From Kribbella italica (lineage in GTDB: Bacteria > Actinomycetota > Actinomycetes > Propionibacteriales > Kribbellaceae), in contig NZ_JACHMY010000001.1 of assembly GCF_014205135.1 (NCBI RefSeq), forward strand, positions 8,432,001 through 8,496,000: DNA of 64,000 nt, given 5' to 3'. Each line of letters begins with the position of its first letter. Position 1 is the stretch's first letter. The notes beneath the pieces are model-generated. The model did no database searches. It was given only the letters and a program-made list of their open reading frames with translations, and was not told the DNA's origin. The position numbers were made by a program, and so were the translations under genes. Of this stretch, positions 51,717 to 59,450 are shown in pieces.

Positions 51717-52709
51717 ATGGACAGGAACTTTCTCGGCCGGACCGGCCTGCAGGTCAGCGAGCTGTGCCTCGGCACGATGACGTTCGGGCCCGGGACCGAC
51801 GAACCGACCGCGCACCGGATGCTGGACGCGTTCGTCGAGGCGGGCGGGACGTTCGTCGACACCGCCGACACCTACTCCGGCGGACGGTCGGAGGAGATCA
51901 TCGGGAGCTGACTGAAGACGAAGGACCGCGACGAGCTGGTGATCGCGACCAAGGTGTACGGCGAAGCCGGGCCCGGGTTGCCGGTGCGCGGCGCCGGGCG
52001 CAAGCACGTGATGGCCGGCGTGGAAGCGAGCCTGCGGCGGCTCGGCACGGACTTCATCGACCTTTACCAGATCCACGTGTGGGACGACGCGACGCCGCTG
52101 GAGGAGACGCTGACCACGCTCGACGCGCTGGTGAGCAGCGGGAAGGTCCGGTTCGTCGGCGCTAGCAACCTGACCGGCTGGCAGTTCCAGAAGGCGATCG
52201 ACCTGGCGCGGCATCGCGGGCTGGAGCCGTACGTGAGTCTGCAGCCGCTCTACAACCTGCTCGACCGCGACGCCGAGCTGGACCTGATCCCGGTCGCCCG
52301 GAACGAGGGCGCCGGGGTGATCGCGTGGAGTCCGCTGGCCGGTGGCTGGCTGTCGGGGAAGTACGCGAAGTCGGCCGGTGGACCGCCGGCCGGTTCGCGG
52401 TCGAGCGCCGAGGACTGGGCGGCGCACGACAACGACCGAACCTGGCGGGTGATCGACACGCTGCTCGCGGTCGCGGAGGAGACCGGCCGGACGCCGGCGC
52501 AGGTCGCGCTGCGGTGGGTGATGCAGCGGCCGGGCTTGACCGCGCCGATCATCGGCGTACGGACGCCGGAGCAGCTGGCGGACAACCTCGGCGCGACCGG
52601 GTGGGCGCTCGACGACGAGCAGCTGCGGCGGCTGACCGAGGCGGGGGAGAAGCCGCTGCCGTACCCGCACAACATCCTGCGGCTGCCGCAGTTCGTCCGG
52701 CGGGGGTGA
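51717..52709 (+). pseudogene. Aldo/keto reductase interrupted by an in-frame TGA at codon 65
   Basis: Reading from ATG 51717 gives MDRNFLGRTGLQVSELCLGT with Asp48 and Tyr53 of the catalytic tetrad, then a TGA at 51909-51911. The same frame continues without shift as LKTKDRDELVIATKVYG (tetrad Lys), LYQIHVW (tetrad His) and on to a normal C-terminus at 52709. Relatives have Trp at the stop position, so TGG to TGA is the simplest explanation. A restart at GTG 51939 would lack Asp and Tyr. Total 330 residues if intact. The MerR-type promoter upstream is undamaged, suggesting a recent loss, readthrough, or an assembly error. Confidence 0.85.
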
Positions 52710-52723
52710 CACGGGCGGTTTCG

Positions 52724-52729
52724 TACGAT
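52724..52729 (+). promoter_or_regulatory. -10 box TACGAT for the XRE regulator
   Basis: TACGAT ends six bases before ATG 52736; no Shine-Dalgarno site, consistent with a leaderless mRNA. Confidence 0.45.
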
Positions 52730-52735
52730 GGCGGG

Positions 52736-53563
52736 ATGGACGTCGCGTACGAGTTGGCTGTGTTCCTGCGGGCCCGGCGGGAACGCCTGTCGCCCGCGGA
52801 CGTCGGTCTTCCGGAGCGCGGGCGGTCCCGCCGTACGCCGGGGCTGCGCCGCGAGGAGGTCGCTGACCTGGCCGGGGTGTCGGTGGACTACGTCGTACGG
52901 CTGGAGCAGGGACGGGGGCTGCGGCCGTCGGCCGAAGTACTCGGGGCGTTGGCCCGCGCGCTGCAGTTGAGTGAGGACGAGCACGCGTACGTGTTCGACC
53001 TGACCCGGCAGTGGTCGTCGGTGCGGCATCAGTCGGGGTCGGGCTCGCTGGAGCAGCTGGTGCAGGCGATGTCGCCGCTGCCGGCGATGCTGGTCAACCA
53101 CCGGTTCGACATCTGCGCGTGGAACCCGGAGATGGCGGCGCTGATGCTCGACTTCGCCGGGGTTCCGCCGGAGCGGCGGAACACGATGTGGTTGTGCACG
53201 ATCGAGCCGGTCTTCGCGGACTTCTACCCCGATCGGGAGCGCGTCGTACGGGAAGGGATCGCGGACCTGCGGGCGGCGTGGGCGACGCACGAGGACGACT
53301 CGGAGCTGGCCGAGCTGGTCCGGCTGCTGGTGGCCGAGAGCTCCGAGTTCGCGCGGTGGTGGGAGAAGCGGGACGTGATGGTGAAGGGGAACGGGCTGAA
53401 GAAGCTCAACCATCCGGAGATCGGGCGGCTGACGGTCGAGTACGACGTGCTGACGCCGCTGGCGGATTCGAGTCAGCGGCTGATCGTGTACCGGGCGGCG
53501 GATCCGGTGTCGCAGGCGGCGCTGGACCGGCTGCGCCCGGCCAAGTCGTTGCGGGCGATCTGA
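52736..53563 (+). CDS. XRE-family regulator with MmyB-like ligand domain
   Basis: A 275-aa regulator. N-terminal HTH: GLRREEVADLAGVSVDYVVR then LEQGRGLRPSAEVLGALARA. The C-terminal MmyB-like domain (about 105-270, PLPAMLVNHRFDICAWNPEM; ...FARWWEKRDV) binds fatty-acid-like ligands in known relatives. In actinobacteria such genes often flank the oxidoreductase they control, here the aldo/keto reductase 26 bp upstream. Its stop is 1 bp from the end of the convergent MerR gene. Confidence 0.88.
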   Translation: MDVAYELAVFLRARRERLSPADVGLPERGRSRRTPGLRREEVADLAGVSVDYVVRLEQGRGLRPSAEVLGALARALQLSEDEHAYVFDLTRQWSSVRHQSGSGSLEQLVQAMSPLPAMLVNHRFDICAWNPEMAALMLDFAGVPPERRNTMWLCTIEPVFADFYPDRERVVREGIADLRAAWATHEDDSELAELVRLLVAESSEFARWWEKRDVMVKGNGLKKLNHPEIGRLTVEYDVLTPLADSSQRLIVYRAADPVSQAALDRLRPAKSLRAI

Positions 53564-53564
53564 C

Positions 53565-54320
53565 TCAGCCGGTGGAGGGGAGGTCGTTCGGCGGGAGGCC
53601 CAGTTCCTCGTACGCCGCGATCTCGATCTCGCGGGCCATGGACTCGCGGAAGGCGGCGACCAGGGCCTGGCCGGCCAGGGGGATGATGTTCTCCAGGGTG
53701 CGCTGGATCTCGGGCCAGCCGTCCGCGGGCAGGCCGGCGTCGGCGAACTGGCGCCAGACCGTGCCGCGGAACAGCTCGACGTAGATCTTGGCGACCTGGT
53801 CGGCCTGCTCGAAGAGTTTGGGCAGCATCTCGAAGATCGCGTCCAGCGGGACGCCGAGCTTGATCACCTCGAGGCCGGTACGGAGCAGGTCCGGGTTCGG
53901 GATGCGCAGGTGGTCGCCCTCGGCGCGCTCGGCGATGCCCAGCTCGATCAGCTTGTCGATGGTGGCGGGGTGGTGCGGGATGCCGGCCCGCTCGGCCAGC
54001 TGGTGCTCGGTGATCACCTCGGGCTCGGCCGGGGTCCACGGGCTGACCAGGGTCTCGAAGACGCCGAGCGCGAGTGCGCCGTCCGGCAGCTCGCTCATCA
54101 TCCGCTCGACGGCGGCCAGCGTGTAGCCCTTGTCGAGCAACTCCCGGACCAGCGTGAGCCGCGCCACGTGGTCGGCGTCGTAGTACCCGGTCCGGCCGAC
54201 CAGCCGGGGCGGTGGGATCAGCCCGCGTCCGGCGTACGCGCGCACGTTCCGGACGGTCATGCCCACCTTCGCGGCGAGCTGGTCGACCGTGTACTCCTCG
54301 GGTGCCTGCTGTCCTCCCAC
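53565..54320 (-). CDS. MerR family transcriptional regulator
   Basis: A 251-aa MerR protein: N-terminal HTH (YTVDQLAAKVGMTVRNVRAY then AGRGLIPPPRLVGRTGYYDA), dimerisation helix VARLTLVRELLDKGYTLAAV, and a long C-terminal helical domain (about 110-250) rather than metal-binding cysteines. GTG 54320 is chosen; an ATG at 54365 would put the operator palindrome inside the gene. Divergent from the membrane protein/SDR/hydrolase operon, which it probably controls through the palindrome at 54345-54363. Confidence 0.85.
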   Translation of the reverse strand: MGGQQAPEEYTVDQLAAKVGMTVRNVRAYAGRGLIPPPRLVGRTGYYDADHVARLTLVRELLDKGYTLAAVERMMSELPDGALALGVFETLVSPWTPAEPEVITEHQLAERAGIPHHPATIDKLIELGIAERAEGDHLRIPNPDLLRTGLEVIKLGVPLDAIFEMLPKLFEQADQVAKIYVELFRGTVWRQFADAGLPADGWPEIQRTLENIIPLAGQALVAAFRESMAREIEIAAYEELGLPPNDLPSTG

Positions 54321-54344
54321 CCTTGACAGTCTTCCAGACTCGAC

Positions 54345-54363
54345 GTTACATGTTCTATGTAAC
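54345..54363. promoter_or_regulatory. Palindrome between MerR gene and divergent operon (operator candidate)
   Basis: GTTACAT (54345-54351) and ATGTAAC (54357-54363) are exact inverted repeats around GTTCT, in the 92-bp gap between the two start codons. A GTTACAT half-site also lies before the membrane gene at 47351-47357. Confidence 0.65.
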
Positions 54364-54412
54364 ATCCTTCATGGCGCATGCCCGCTGTTGCCCAGCAGAC
54401 CAGGAGCGCGAG

Positions 54413-56221
54413 ATGACCGTCCCACTGGCAGCCTCGACCGGCACCGCGAGCTTCGACCAGATCGCGATCGTCACCGGCCTGGTCGGCCTGATGTACGTCG
54501 CACTCGCCGTCCTGCTGTGGCGGGAACGCACCGGGCACGTCACGCTGGTAGGGCGCCTCGCGGACACCATCGGGAGACTGGACGGAGTCCCCCGATGGGC
54601 CGCGCTCACGCCGTACCTGCACGCCGTCTCGCTGCTGTCCTGCGCGTTCGGCGTCTGGTGGGACATCGCGGTGCACATCGACAAGGGCCGCGACACCGGC
54701 CCGTTCGGGACGCCGGCGCACTACCCGATCTTCTTCGGCATCCTCGGCGTGATCGTGTCCGGCGTGCTGCCGATCGCGCTCGCCCGCAAGCCGCTGCCGG
54801 CCCGGACGATCAAGCTGAGCGCGGGCTGGCGGATCCCGTGCAGCGCGGCGCTGGTCACCGTGTGCGGAACCTTCGCGCTGGTCGGCTTCCCGCTCGACGA
54901 CGTCTGGCACCGGCTGTTCGGCGAGGACGTCACGCTCTGGGGGCCGACGCACCTGCTGATGATCGGCGGGGTGGTGCTGTCGATCTTCGCGCGGCTGCTG
55001 GCGTCGGCCGAGGTCGAACAACTTGTCGGCAGCAACCTTCGCCGCAGGTTCCAGGAGGTCGTTGCCGTCGGCGCCCTGCTGATCGCGTGGGACCTGTTCA
55101 GCACCGAGTTCAACTACGGCGTACCGCAGTTCCCGCTGGTGCTGCAGCCGATCCTGATCGTGTTCGGGTCGGCGCTGGCGTTCACGGTGCTGCGGGCACG
55201 GCGGGGACGCTTCAGCACGTTCGGCGCGCTGGCGACGTACTTGATCATTCGCGGCGGGATCGCGTGGGCGGTCGACCAGCCGCTCGGTGAGATCCTCGGG
55301 CACTTCCCGTTGCTGATCGTCGAAGCGGTGCTGGTCGAGCTGACAGCACTTGCTCTGGGCAACAAGAGTCGCTTCCGGCTGGGCGTGGTCGCCGGTGCGC
55401 TGATCGGCACGGCCGGGCTGCTGGCCGAGTACGGCTGGAGCCAGGTCTGGATGCCGATCCGCTGGCCCGCGTCGATGCTTCCGTCGGCGCTCGGGTTCGG
55501 GCTGGTCGCGGGGATCGGCGCCGGGCTGGTCGGAGCGTGGCTGGCGACCCGGTACGCCGAGGTCGCCGGCGAGGTCCGCGCCGTGCCGTCGGTACGGCGT
55601 ACGCACCAACTGGGCGCGGTCGGGCTGATCGCCGTCCTGGGCGTCGTGTTCTTCTGCGTCCCGCGGTCGGCCGATCCGGGGGTGTCGGCAACGATCTCGC
55701 TGGAGCGGGTCGCCACCGGCGCCGAGCCGACGGCGTACGTGACGGTGAAGGTGAACCCCGTCGACGCGGCCGAGGGCGCGCGCTGGTTCGAGGCGATGGC
55801 CTGGCAGGGTGGCGGGCTGGAACTGCACCCGCTGCAGAAGGTTGCCGAGGGCGTCTATCGCTCCGAGGCGCCGCTGCCGATGTACGGCAAGTGGAAGTCG
55901 ATGGTCCGGCTGCACCAGGGCTCGCGGGACCTGACCGCCGCGTGGGTCTACGCGCCCGAGGACGCGGCGATCCAGAAGCCGGCGATCCAGGTGTCGGACG
56001 GGCAGACGGTGCAGTTCATCGGCGAGCAGGAGGTGCTGCGCCGGGAGGAGCGGACCGACGTACCGCAGTGGATGTGGAACGGTGGCTACGGGTTGCTCGC
56101 GGTGGTCGGTCTGCTGGAGATCCTGGGGATCGCTTGGCTGGTCGGGCGCGGCGCACGCGGTGGGCGGATGCGGGCCGAGCACCTGCTCGCTTCCGGCGAT
56201 CGGGAGAAGGAGTCCGCATGA
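54413..56221 (+). CDS. Large polytopic membrane protein with C-terminal extracytoplasmic domain (602 aa)
   Basis: About eleven membrane segments to residue 430 (for example IVTGLVGLMYVALAVLLW, LYLHAVSLLSCAFGVWW as PYLHAVSLLSCAFGVWWDI), with several His/Asp pairs near spans (WWDIAVHID, DDVWHRLFGED, GPTHLLM). Residues about 440-555 (ISLERVATGAEPTAYVTVKV; YRSEAPLPMYGKWKSMVRLH) look like a beta-sandwich reminiscent of FixH/YtkA-like domains, and a final span follows (YGLLAVVGLLEILGIAWLV). AGGAG eight bases before ATG 54413. ATGA overlap with the SDR gene. Function unknown. Confidence 0.7.
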   Translation: MTVPLAASTGTASFDQIAIVTGLVGLMYVALAVLLWRERTGHVTLVGRLADTIGRLDGVPRWAALTPYLHAVSLLSCAFGVWWDIAVHIDKGRDTGPFGTPAHYPIFFGILGVIVSGVLPIALARKPLPARTIKLSAGWRIPCSAALVTVCGTFALVGFPLDDVWHRLFGEDVTLWGPTHLLMIGGVVLSIFARLLASAEVEQLVGSNLRRRFQEVVAVGALLIAWDLFSTEFNYGVPQFPLVLQPILIVFGSALAFTVLRARRGRFSTFGALATYLIIRGGIAWAVDQPLGEILGHFPLLIVEAVLVELTALALGNKSRFRLGVVAGALIGTAGLLAEYGWSQVWMPIRWPASMLPSALGFGLVAGIGAGLVGAWLATRYAEVAGEVRAVPSVRRTHQLGAVGLIAVLGVVFFCVPRSADPGVSATISLERVATGAEPTAYVTVKVNPVDAAEGARWFEAMAWQGGGLELHPLQKVAEGVYRSEAPLPMYGKWKSMVRLHQGSRDLTAAWVYAPEDAAIQKPAIQVSDGQTVQFIGEQEVLRREERTDVPQWMWNGGYGLLAVVGLLEILGIAWLVGRGARGGRMRAEHLLASGDREKESA

Positions 56222-57021
56222 CCGGCCGTGGTGGATTCGTCCGGCGACCGTCCTGGGACCTGGCCGGGAAGCGGGCGCTGGTCACGGGCGCCGCAGGTGC
56301 TTTCGGTAGGGCGACCGTCGAGGCGTTGCGAGGGCGCGGCGCGACAGTGGTCGGGCTCGACCTGCAGAAGAGCGACGACGTGATCGAGTGCGACCTGACG
56401 CAGCCGGAGCTGATCCCGGCGGCGGTCGGGCGGCTCGGCGGGCTGGACCTGCTGATCAACAACGCGGGCATCGGCGTACCGGCTCTGGCCGGCGACGCGC
56501 CGGACGCGACCGCCCGCAAGGTGATCGAGGTGAACCTCTTCGCCGGCTGGGGTGTGACGGCGGCCGCCCTGCCCGCGCTGCGCGAGGCGAAGGGACGCGT
56601 GATCTTCGTGTCGTCGGGGCTCGCGTACGTGACGCTGCCGCTGGCGGCGTCGTACCTGGTCTCGAAGCGCGCGATCGACACGTACGCCGACGCGCTGCGG
56701 ATCGAGAACGGCCGGCACCTGGATGTCAGCGTGATCTACCCGGGGTACGTGCCGACGCCGATCCACGACGCGTCGCTGGCGCGTGGGGTGGATCTCGGGA
56801 TGTTCCTGCCGGCCGAGACGGTCGAGCAGGTGGTCGGGACGATCGTGGACGTTGCGGCCGCGCGCCGGCCGCCGCGGAACCGGGCGTCGACGCGGACGAC
56901 CGGCATCGGGGTCGCGGTGGCGCGGCACCTGCCGTCGGTCGCGGACCGGATCGTGCGGGTGCGGACCAACCGGCGGCGGCGTGGTCTGGGTGAGCTGACG
57001 GATCGACTGGGGAAGATATGA
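56218..57021 (+). CDS. Short-chain dehydrogenase/reductase
   Basis: A 267-aa SDR. Cofactor motif ALVTGAAGAFGRATVEAL (about 20-37), Asp after beta-2 in VGLDLQ suggesting NAD(H) preference, NNAGIGVP, catalytic Ser in VSSGLAYV and the Tyr-Lys pair in ASYLVSKRA. The substrate pocket is not diagnostic. Coupled by four-base overlaps to the membrane protein before it and the hydrolase after it. Confidence 0.88.
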   Translation: MTGRGGFVRRPSWDLAGKRALVTGAAGAFGRATVEALRGRGATVVGLDLQKSDDVIECDLTQPELIPAAVGRLGGLDLLINNAGIGVPALAGDAPDATARKVIEVNLFAGWGVTAAALPALREAKGRVIFVSSGLAYVTLPLAASYLVSKRAIDTYADALRIENGRHLDVSVIYPGYVPTPIHDASLARGVDLGMFLPAETVEQVVGTIVDVAAARRPPRNRASTRTTGIGVAVARHLPSVADRIVRVRTNRRRRGLGELTDRLGKI

Positions 57022-57968
57022 CCATGCAGGCAGAGCGGGCTGGGGTGATCACGCCGGACGGCGTGCGGCTGCACGTGGAGACGGCAGGGTCGCCTGACGC
57101 GCCGGTGACGGTGGTGCTCGCGCACGGGTGGACGTGTTCGACGCGGAGCTGGCACCACCAGTTCACGGGGCTGCCCGGCGTACTGGGGGCTGACGGGGTC
57201 CGGGTCGTTGCCTACGACCACCGGGGGCACGGCCGGTCGGACGCGGCACCGGCCGGTACGACGCGGATCGAGCAGCTCGCCGACGATCTGGTGACGGTGC
57301 TGGACGAGGTCGCGCCGTCGGGGCCGGTGGTGTACGCCGGGCACTCGATGGGCGGGATGACGTTGATGGCGCTGGCCGACCGGCGGCCGGAGCTGTTCGG
57401 GTCGCGGATCGTGGGCGCGGCGCTGGTCAGTACGTCATCCGGGCAGATGACGTCGCGGGCCTTCGGGCTGCCGGCCCGGCTGGACGGCGCCGCCGCGGTG
57501 GTGGCGCCGCGGGCGATGAACCTGGCGGGCGCGCGGATGGAGAAGCGCGAGGCCCGGAGGGCGGCCGTGGAAGCAGAGGTGAAGGCGTGGCGGGCGCTTG
57601 CCTCGACCCGGCTGCGGCGGCCGGCGTTGAAGCAGCTGGTGTTCGGCAAGAAGGTCGACCCCGCCGAGGTCGACGTCCTGCTGGCCGACCTGGAAGCCCT
57701 GCCGGGCCGGTCGTTCAGTGGGTTCTTCGAGGCGATCACGCAGCACGAGCTCGGCCATGCGCTCGCCGTACTGGACGACATCCCGGTCGAGGTCATGCAC
57801 GGCACCCGCGATCGCCTGCTCCCACCCCGGCATGCGAACCGGATGGCCCAGCTGATCCCGTCGTCCCGCCTGTGGATGTACCCAGGCGCCGGTCACATGC
57901 TCATGCAGGAACGTCCCCGCGACGTCACCCACCGCCTGGCGTCGCTGGCCCGCAAGGCCGTCAGCTGA
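57018..57968 (+). CDS. Alpha/beta hydrolase
   Basis: A 316-aa alpha/beta-fold hydrolase: oxyanion-region HGWTCSTRSW, nucleophile Ser in YAGHSMGGMTL, candidate Asp in GTRDRLLPP and catalytic His in YPGAGHMLMQ. An inserted helical lid lies at about 150-230. Esters, lactones or epoxides are possible substrates. ATGA overlap with the SDR gene; last gene of the MerR-linked operon. Confidence 0.88.
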   Translation: MTMQAERAGVITPDGVRLHVETAGSPDAPVTVVLAHGWTCSTRSWHHQFTGLPGVLGADGVRVVAYDHRGHGRSDAAPAGTTRIEQLADDLVTVLDEVAPSGPVVYAGHSMGGMTLMALADRRPELFGSRIVGAALVSTSSGQMTSRAFGLPARLDGAAAVVAPRAMNLAGARMEKREARRAAVEAEVKAWRALASTRLRRPALKQLVFGKKVDPAEVDVLLADLEALPGRSFSGFFEAITQHELGHALAVLDDIPVEVMHGTRDRLLPPRHANRMAQLIPSSRLWMYPGAGHMLMQERPRDVTHRLASLARKAVS

Positions 57969-58010
57969 GCGGTGCGAGCTGGATCACCTTTCTCCGCGGC
58001 AGACACACCC

Positions 58011-58016
58011 TAGGGT
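58011..58016 (+). promoter_or_regulatory. -10 box TAGGGT for the CoA-transferase gene
   Basis: TAGGGT ends six bases before GTG 58023; no ribosome binding site precedes the start, as expected of a leaderless mRNA. Confidence 0.5.
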
Positions 58017-58022
58017 GGCTGG

Positions 58023-59171
58023 GTGCAGAACCTTCTTTCGGACGTCGTGGTCGTGGATCTGACCCGGGCGCTGGCCGGGCCGCATGCCGCGATGATGCTG
58101 GGGGATCTCGGGGCGCGGGTGATCAAGGTCGAGACCCCGGCCGGAGGGGACGACAGCCGCGGGTGGGGGCCGCCGTTCGCCGGCGACCAGTCGACGTACT
58201 TCCTGTCGGCCAACCGGAACAAGGAGTCGGTGACGGCCGACCTGAAGTCGGCCGAGGGCAAGGAGTTCCTGACGCGGCTGGTCGGCAAGGCCGACGTACT
58301 GATCGAGAACTTCCGGCCGGGCGTGCTCGACCGGCTCGGGTTCTCCGTCGAGCGGCTGCACGAGCTCAACCCGGGCCTGGTGATCCTCTCGATCACGGGC
58401 TTCGGGCACGACGGGCCGGAGGGCGGGCGCGCCGGGTACGACCAGATCGCGCAGGGCGAGGGCGGGCTGATGAGCATCACCGGCGCGACCGAGCCGACCA
58501 AGACCGGGATGCCGATCGCGGATCTGCTGGCCGGCATGTACGGCGCGTACGGCGCGCTCGCGGCGCTGCACGAGCGCTCGATCACCGGCCGCGGCCGCGT
58601 GGTGCGGACGTCGCTGCTCGCGTCGGTCGTCGGCGTGCACGCGTTCCACGGGACGAAGTGGACCGTCGCCGGGCAGTTGCCGGAGCGCGTCGGCAACCAC
58701 CACGCGCAGATCGCGCCGTACGGGATGTACCGGACGCGCGACGACAGCATCCAGGTCGCGGTCGGCAGCGAGGGGCAGTGGCGCACGTTCGCGCCGATCG
58801 TCGGGCTCGACCCGGACGATCCGCGCTTCGCCGCCAACCCCGACCGGGTCGCGCACCGCGACGTGCTGACCGCGGCGATCGAGTCCGCTTTCGCCGCCGA
58901 GCCGGCCGATGTCTGGCTGCGGCGGCTGGCCGATGCGGGGATCCCCGCCGGCAAGGTCCGCGACTTCCAGCAGGTCTACGAGTGGGACCAGACGCGGTCG
59001 CAGGGGTTGCTGATCGACGTCGAGCACCCGGAGCTCGGGATGATCCAGCTGCCTGGTCCGCCGCTGCGGTTCGACGACAACCCGTACGCCGGTGCGCGCG
59101 AGACCAACCTGCCGCCGCCTCGGCTTGGTGAGCACAACGATGCCGTACGGGCTTGGCTCGACGAGGACTGA
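58023..59171 (+). CDS. CaiB/BaiF-type (class III) CoA-transferase
   Basis: A 382-aa family III CoA-transferase that moves CoA between acyl-CoA and a free acid. Characteristic parts: VVVDLTRALAGPHAAMMLGD, GARVIKVETP, ADVLIENFRPG and the catalytic Asp, D167 in GMPIADLLAGMYGAYG. GTG start at 58023. It stands alone, 54 bp after the hydrolase gene; substrates are unknown, formyl-CoA or branched-acid transfers being typical of the family. Confidence 0.9.
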   Translation: MQNLLSDVVVVDLTRALAGPHAAMMLGDLGARVIKVETPAGGDDSRGWGPPFAGDQSTYFLSANRNKESVTADLKSAEGKEFLTRLVGKADVLIENFRPGVLDRLGFSVERLHELNPGLVILSITGFGHDGPEGGRAGYDQIAQGEGGLMSITGATEPTKTGMPIADLLAGMYGAYGALAALHERSITGRGRVVRTSLLASVVGVHAFHGTKWTVAGQLPERVGNHHAQIAPYGMYRTRDDSIQVAVGSEGQWRTFAPIVGLDPDDPRFAANPDRVAHRDVLTAAIESAFAAEPADVWLRRLADAGIPAGKVRDFQQVYEWDQTRSQGLLIDVEHPELGMIQLPGPPLRFDDNPYAGARETNLPPPRLGEHNDAVRAWLDED

Positions 59172-59184
59172 ACTTCTTCCAGCC

Positions 59185-59279
59185 GACGCCCACCACTGAT
59201 CAACCACCCGGCAGCAGTCGTCCGCGCGGCGTGTCACGGCGTGTCGCGCTGATCTCGCGCGGTTGATCGGTGGTGCACG
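59185..59279. repeat. Intergenic palindromic element, copy D
   Basis: Left arm CACCACTGATCAACC (59191-59205) pairs with GGTTGATCGGTGGTG (59261-59275), 14 of 15 plus one wobble. The left flank ACGCCCACCACT is identical to copy A. The interior has tandem CGGCGTGTCA/CGGCGTGTCG, almost identical to the interior of copy B. Lies between the CoA-transferase gene and the ribose-type ABC promoter. Confidence 0.8.
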
Positions 59280-59383
59280 TCGACCCTTCGACCTGCCTCG
59301 AACAGGTGTCGTCCGGCGGCGCCCGCTCCTAGGGTCGGAAGACGCCGTCGGGTGTCGATTCCGGCCACGACCGGTGCCAGGGG

Positions 59384-59429
59384 TTGACGGGCTGGCGAGC
59401 ACAGGCATAGCGTCCGGGAAATCGATTAC
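59384..59429 (+). promoter_or_regulatory. Promoter and LacI-type operator of the ribose-type ABC operon
   Basis: -35 TTGACG (59384-59389), 18-bp spacer, -10 TAGCGT (59408-59413). GAAATCGATTAC (59418-59429) is a near-palindrome around CG of the LacI-family operator type and covers the predicted transcription start. The LacI-type gene at the window end is the natural candidate regulator. Confidence 0.55.
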
Positions 59430-59450
59430 TCAGCCGATCGCGGAGGTGTC

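Noticed and set aside
51909..51911. TGA as a selenocysteine codon in the aldo/keto reductase
   Set aside because: The position is not catalytic and corresponds to Trp in relatives; no selenocysteine insertion structure is apparent.
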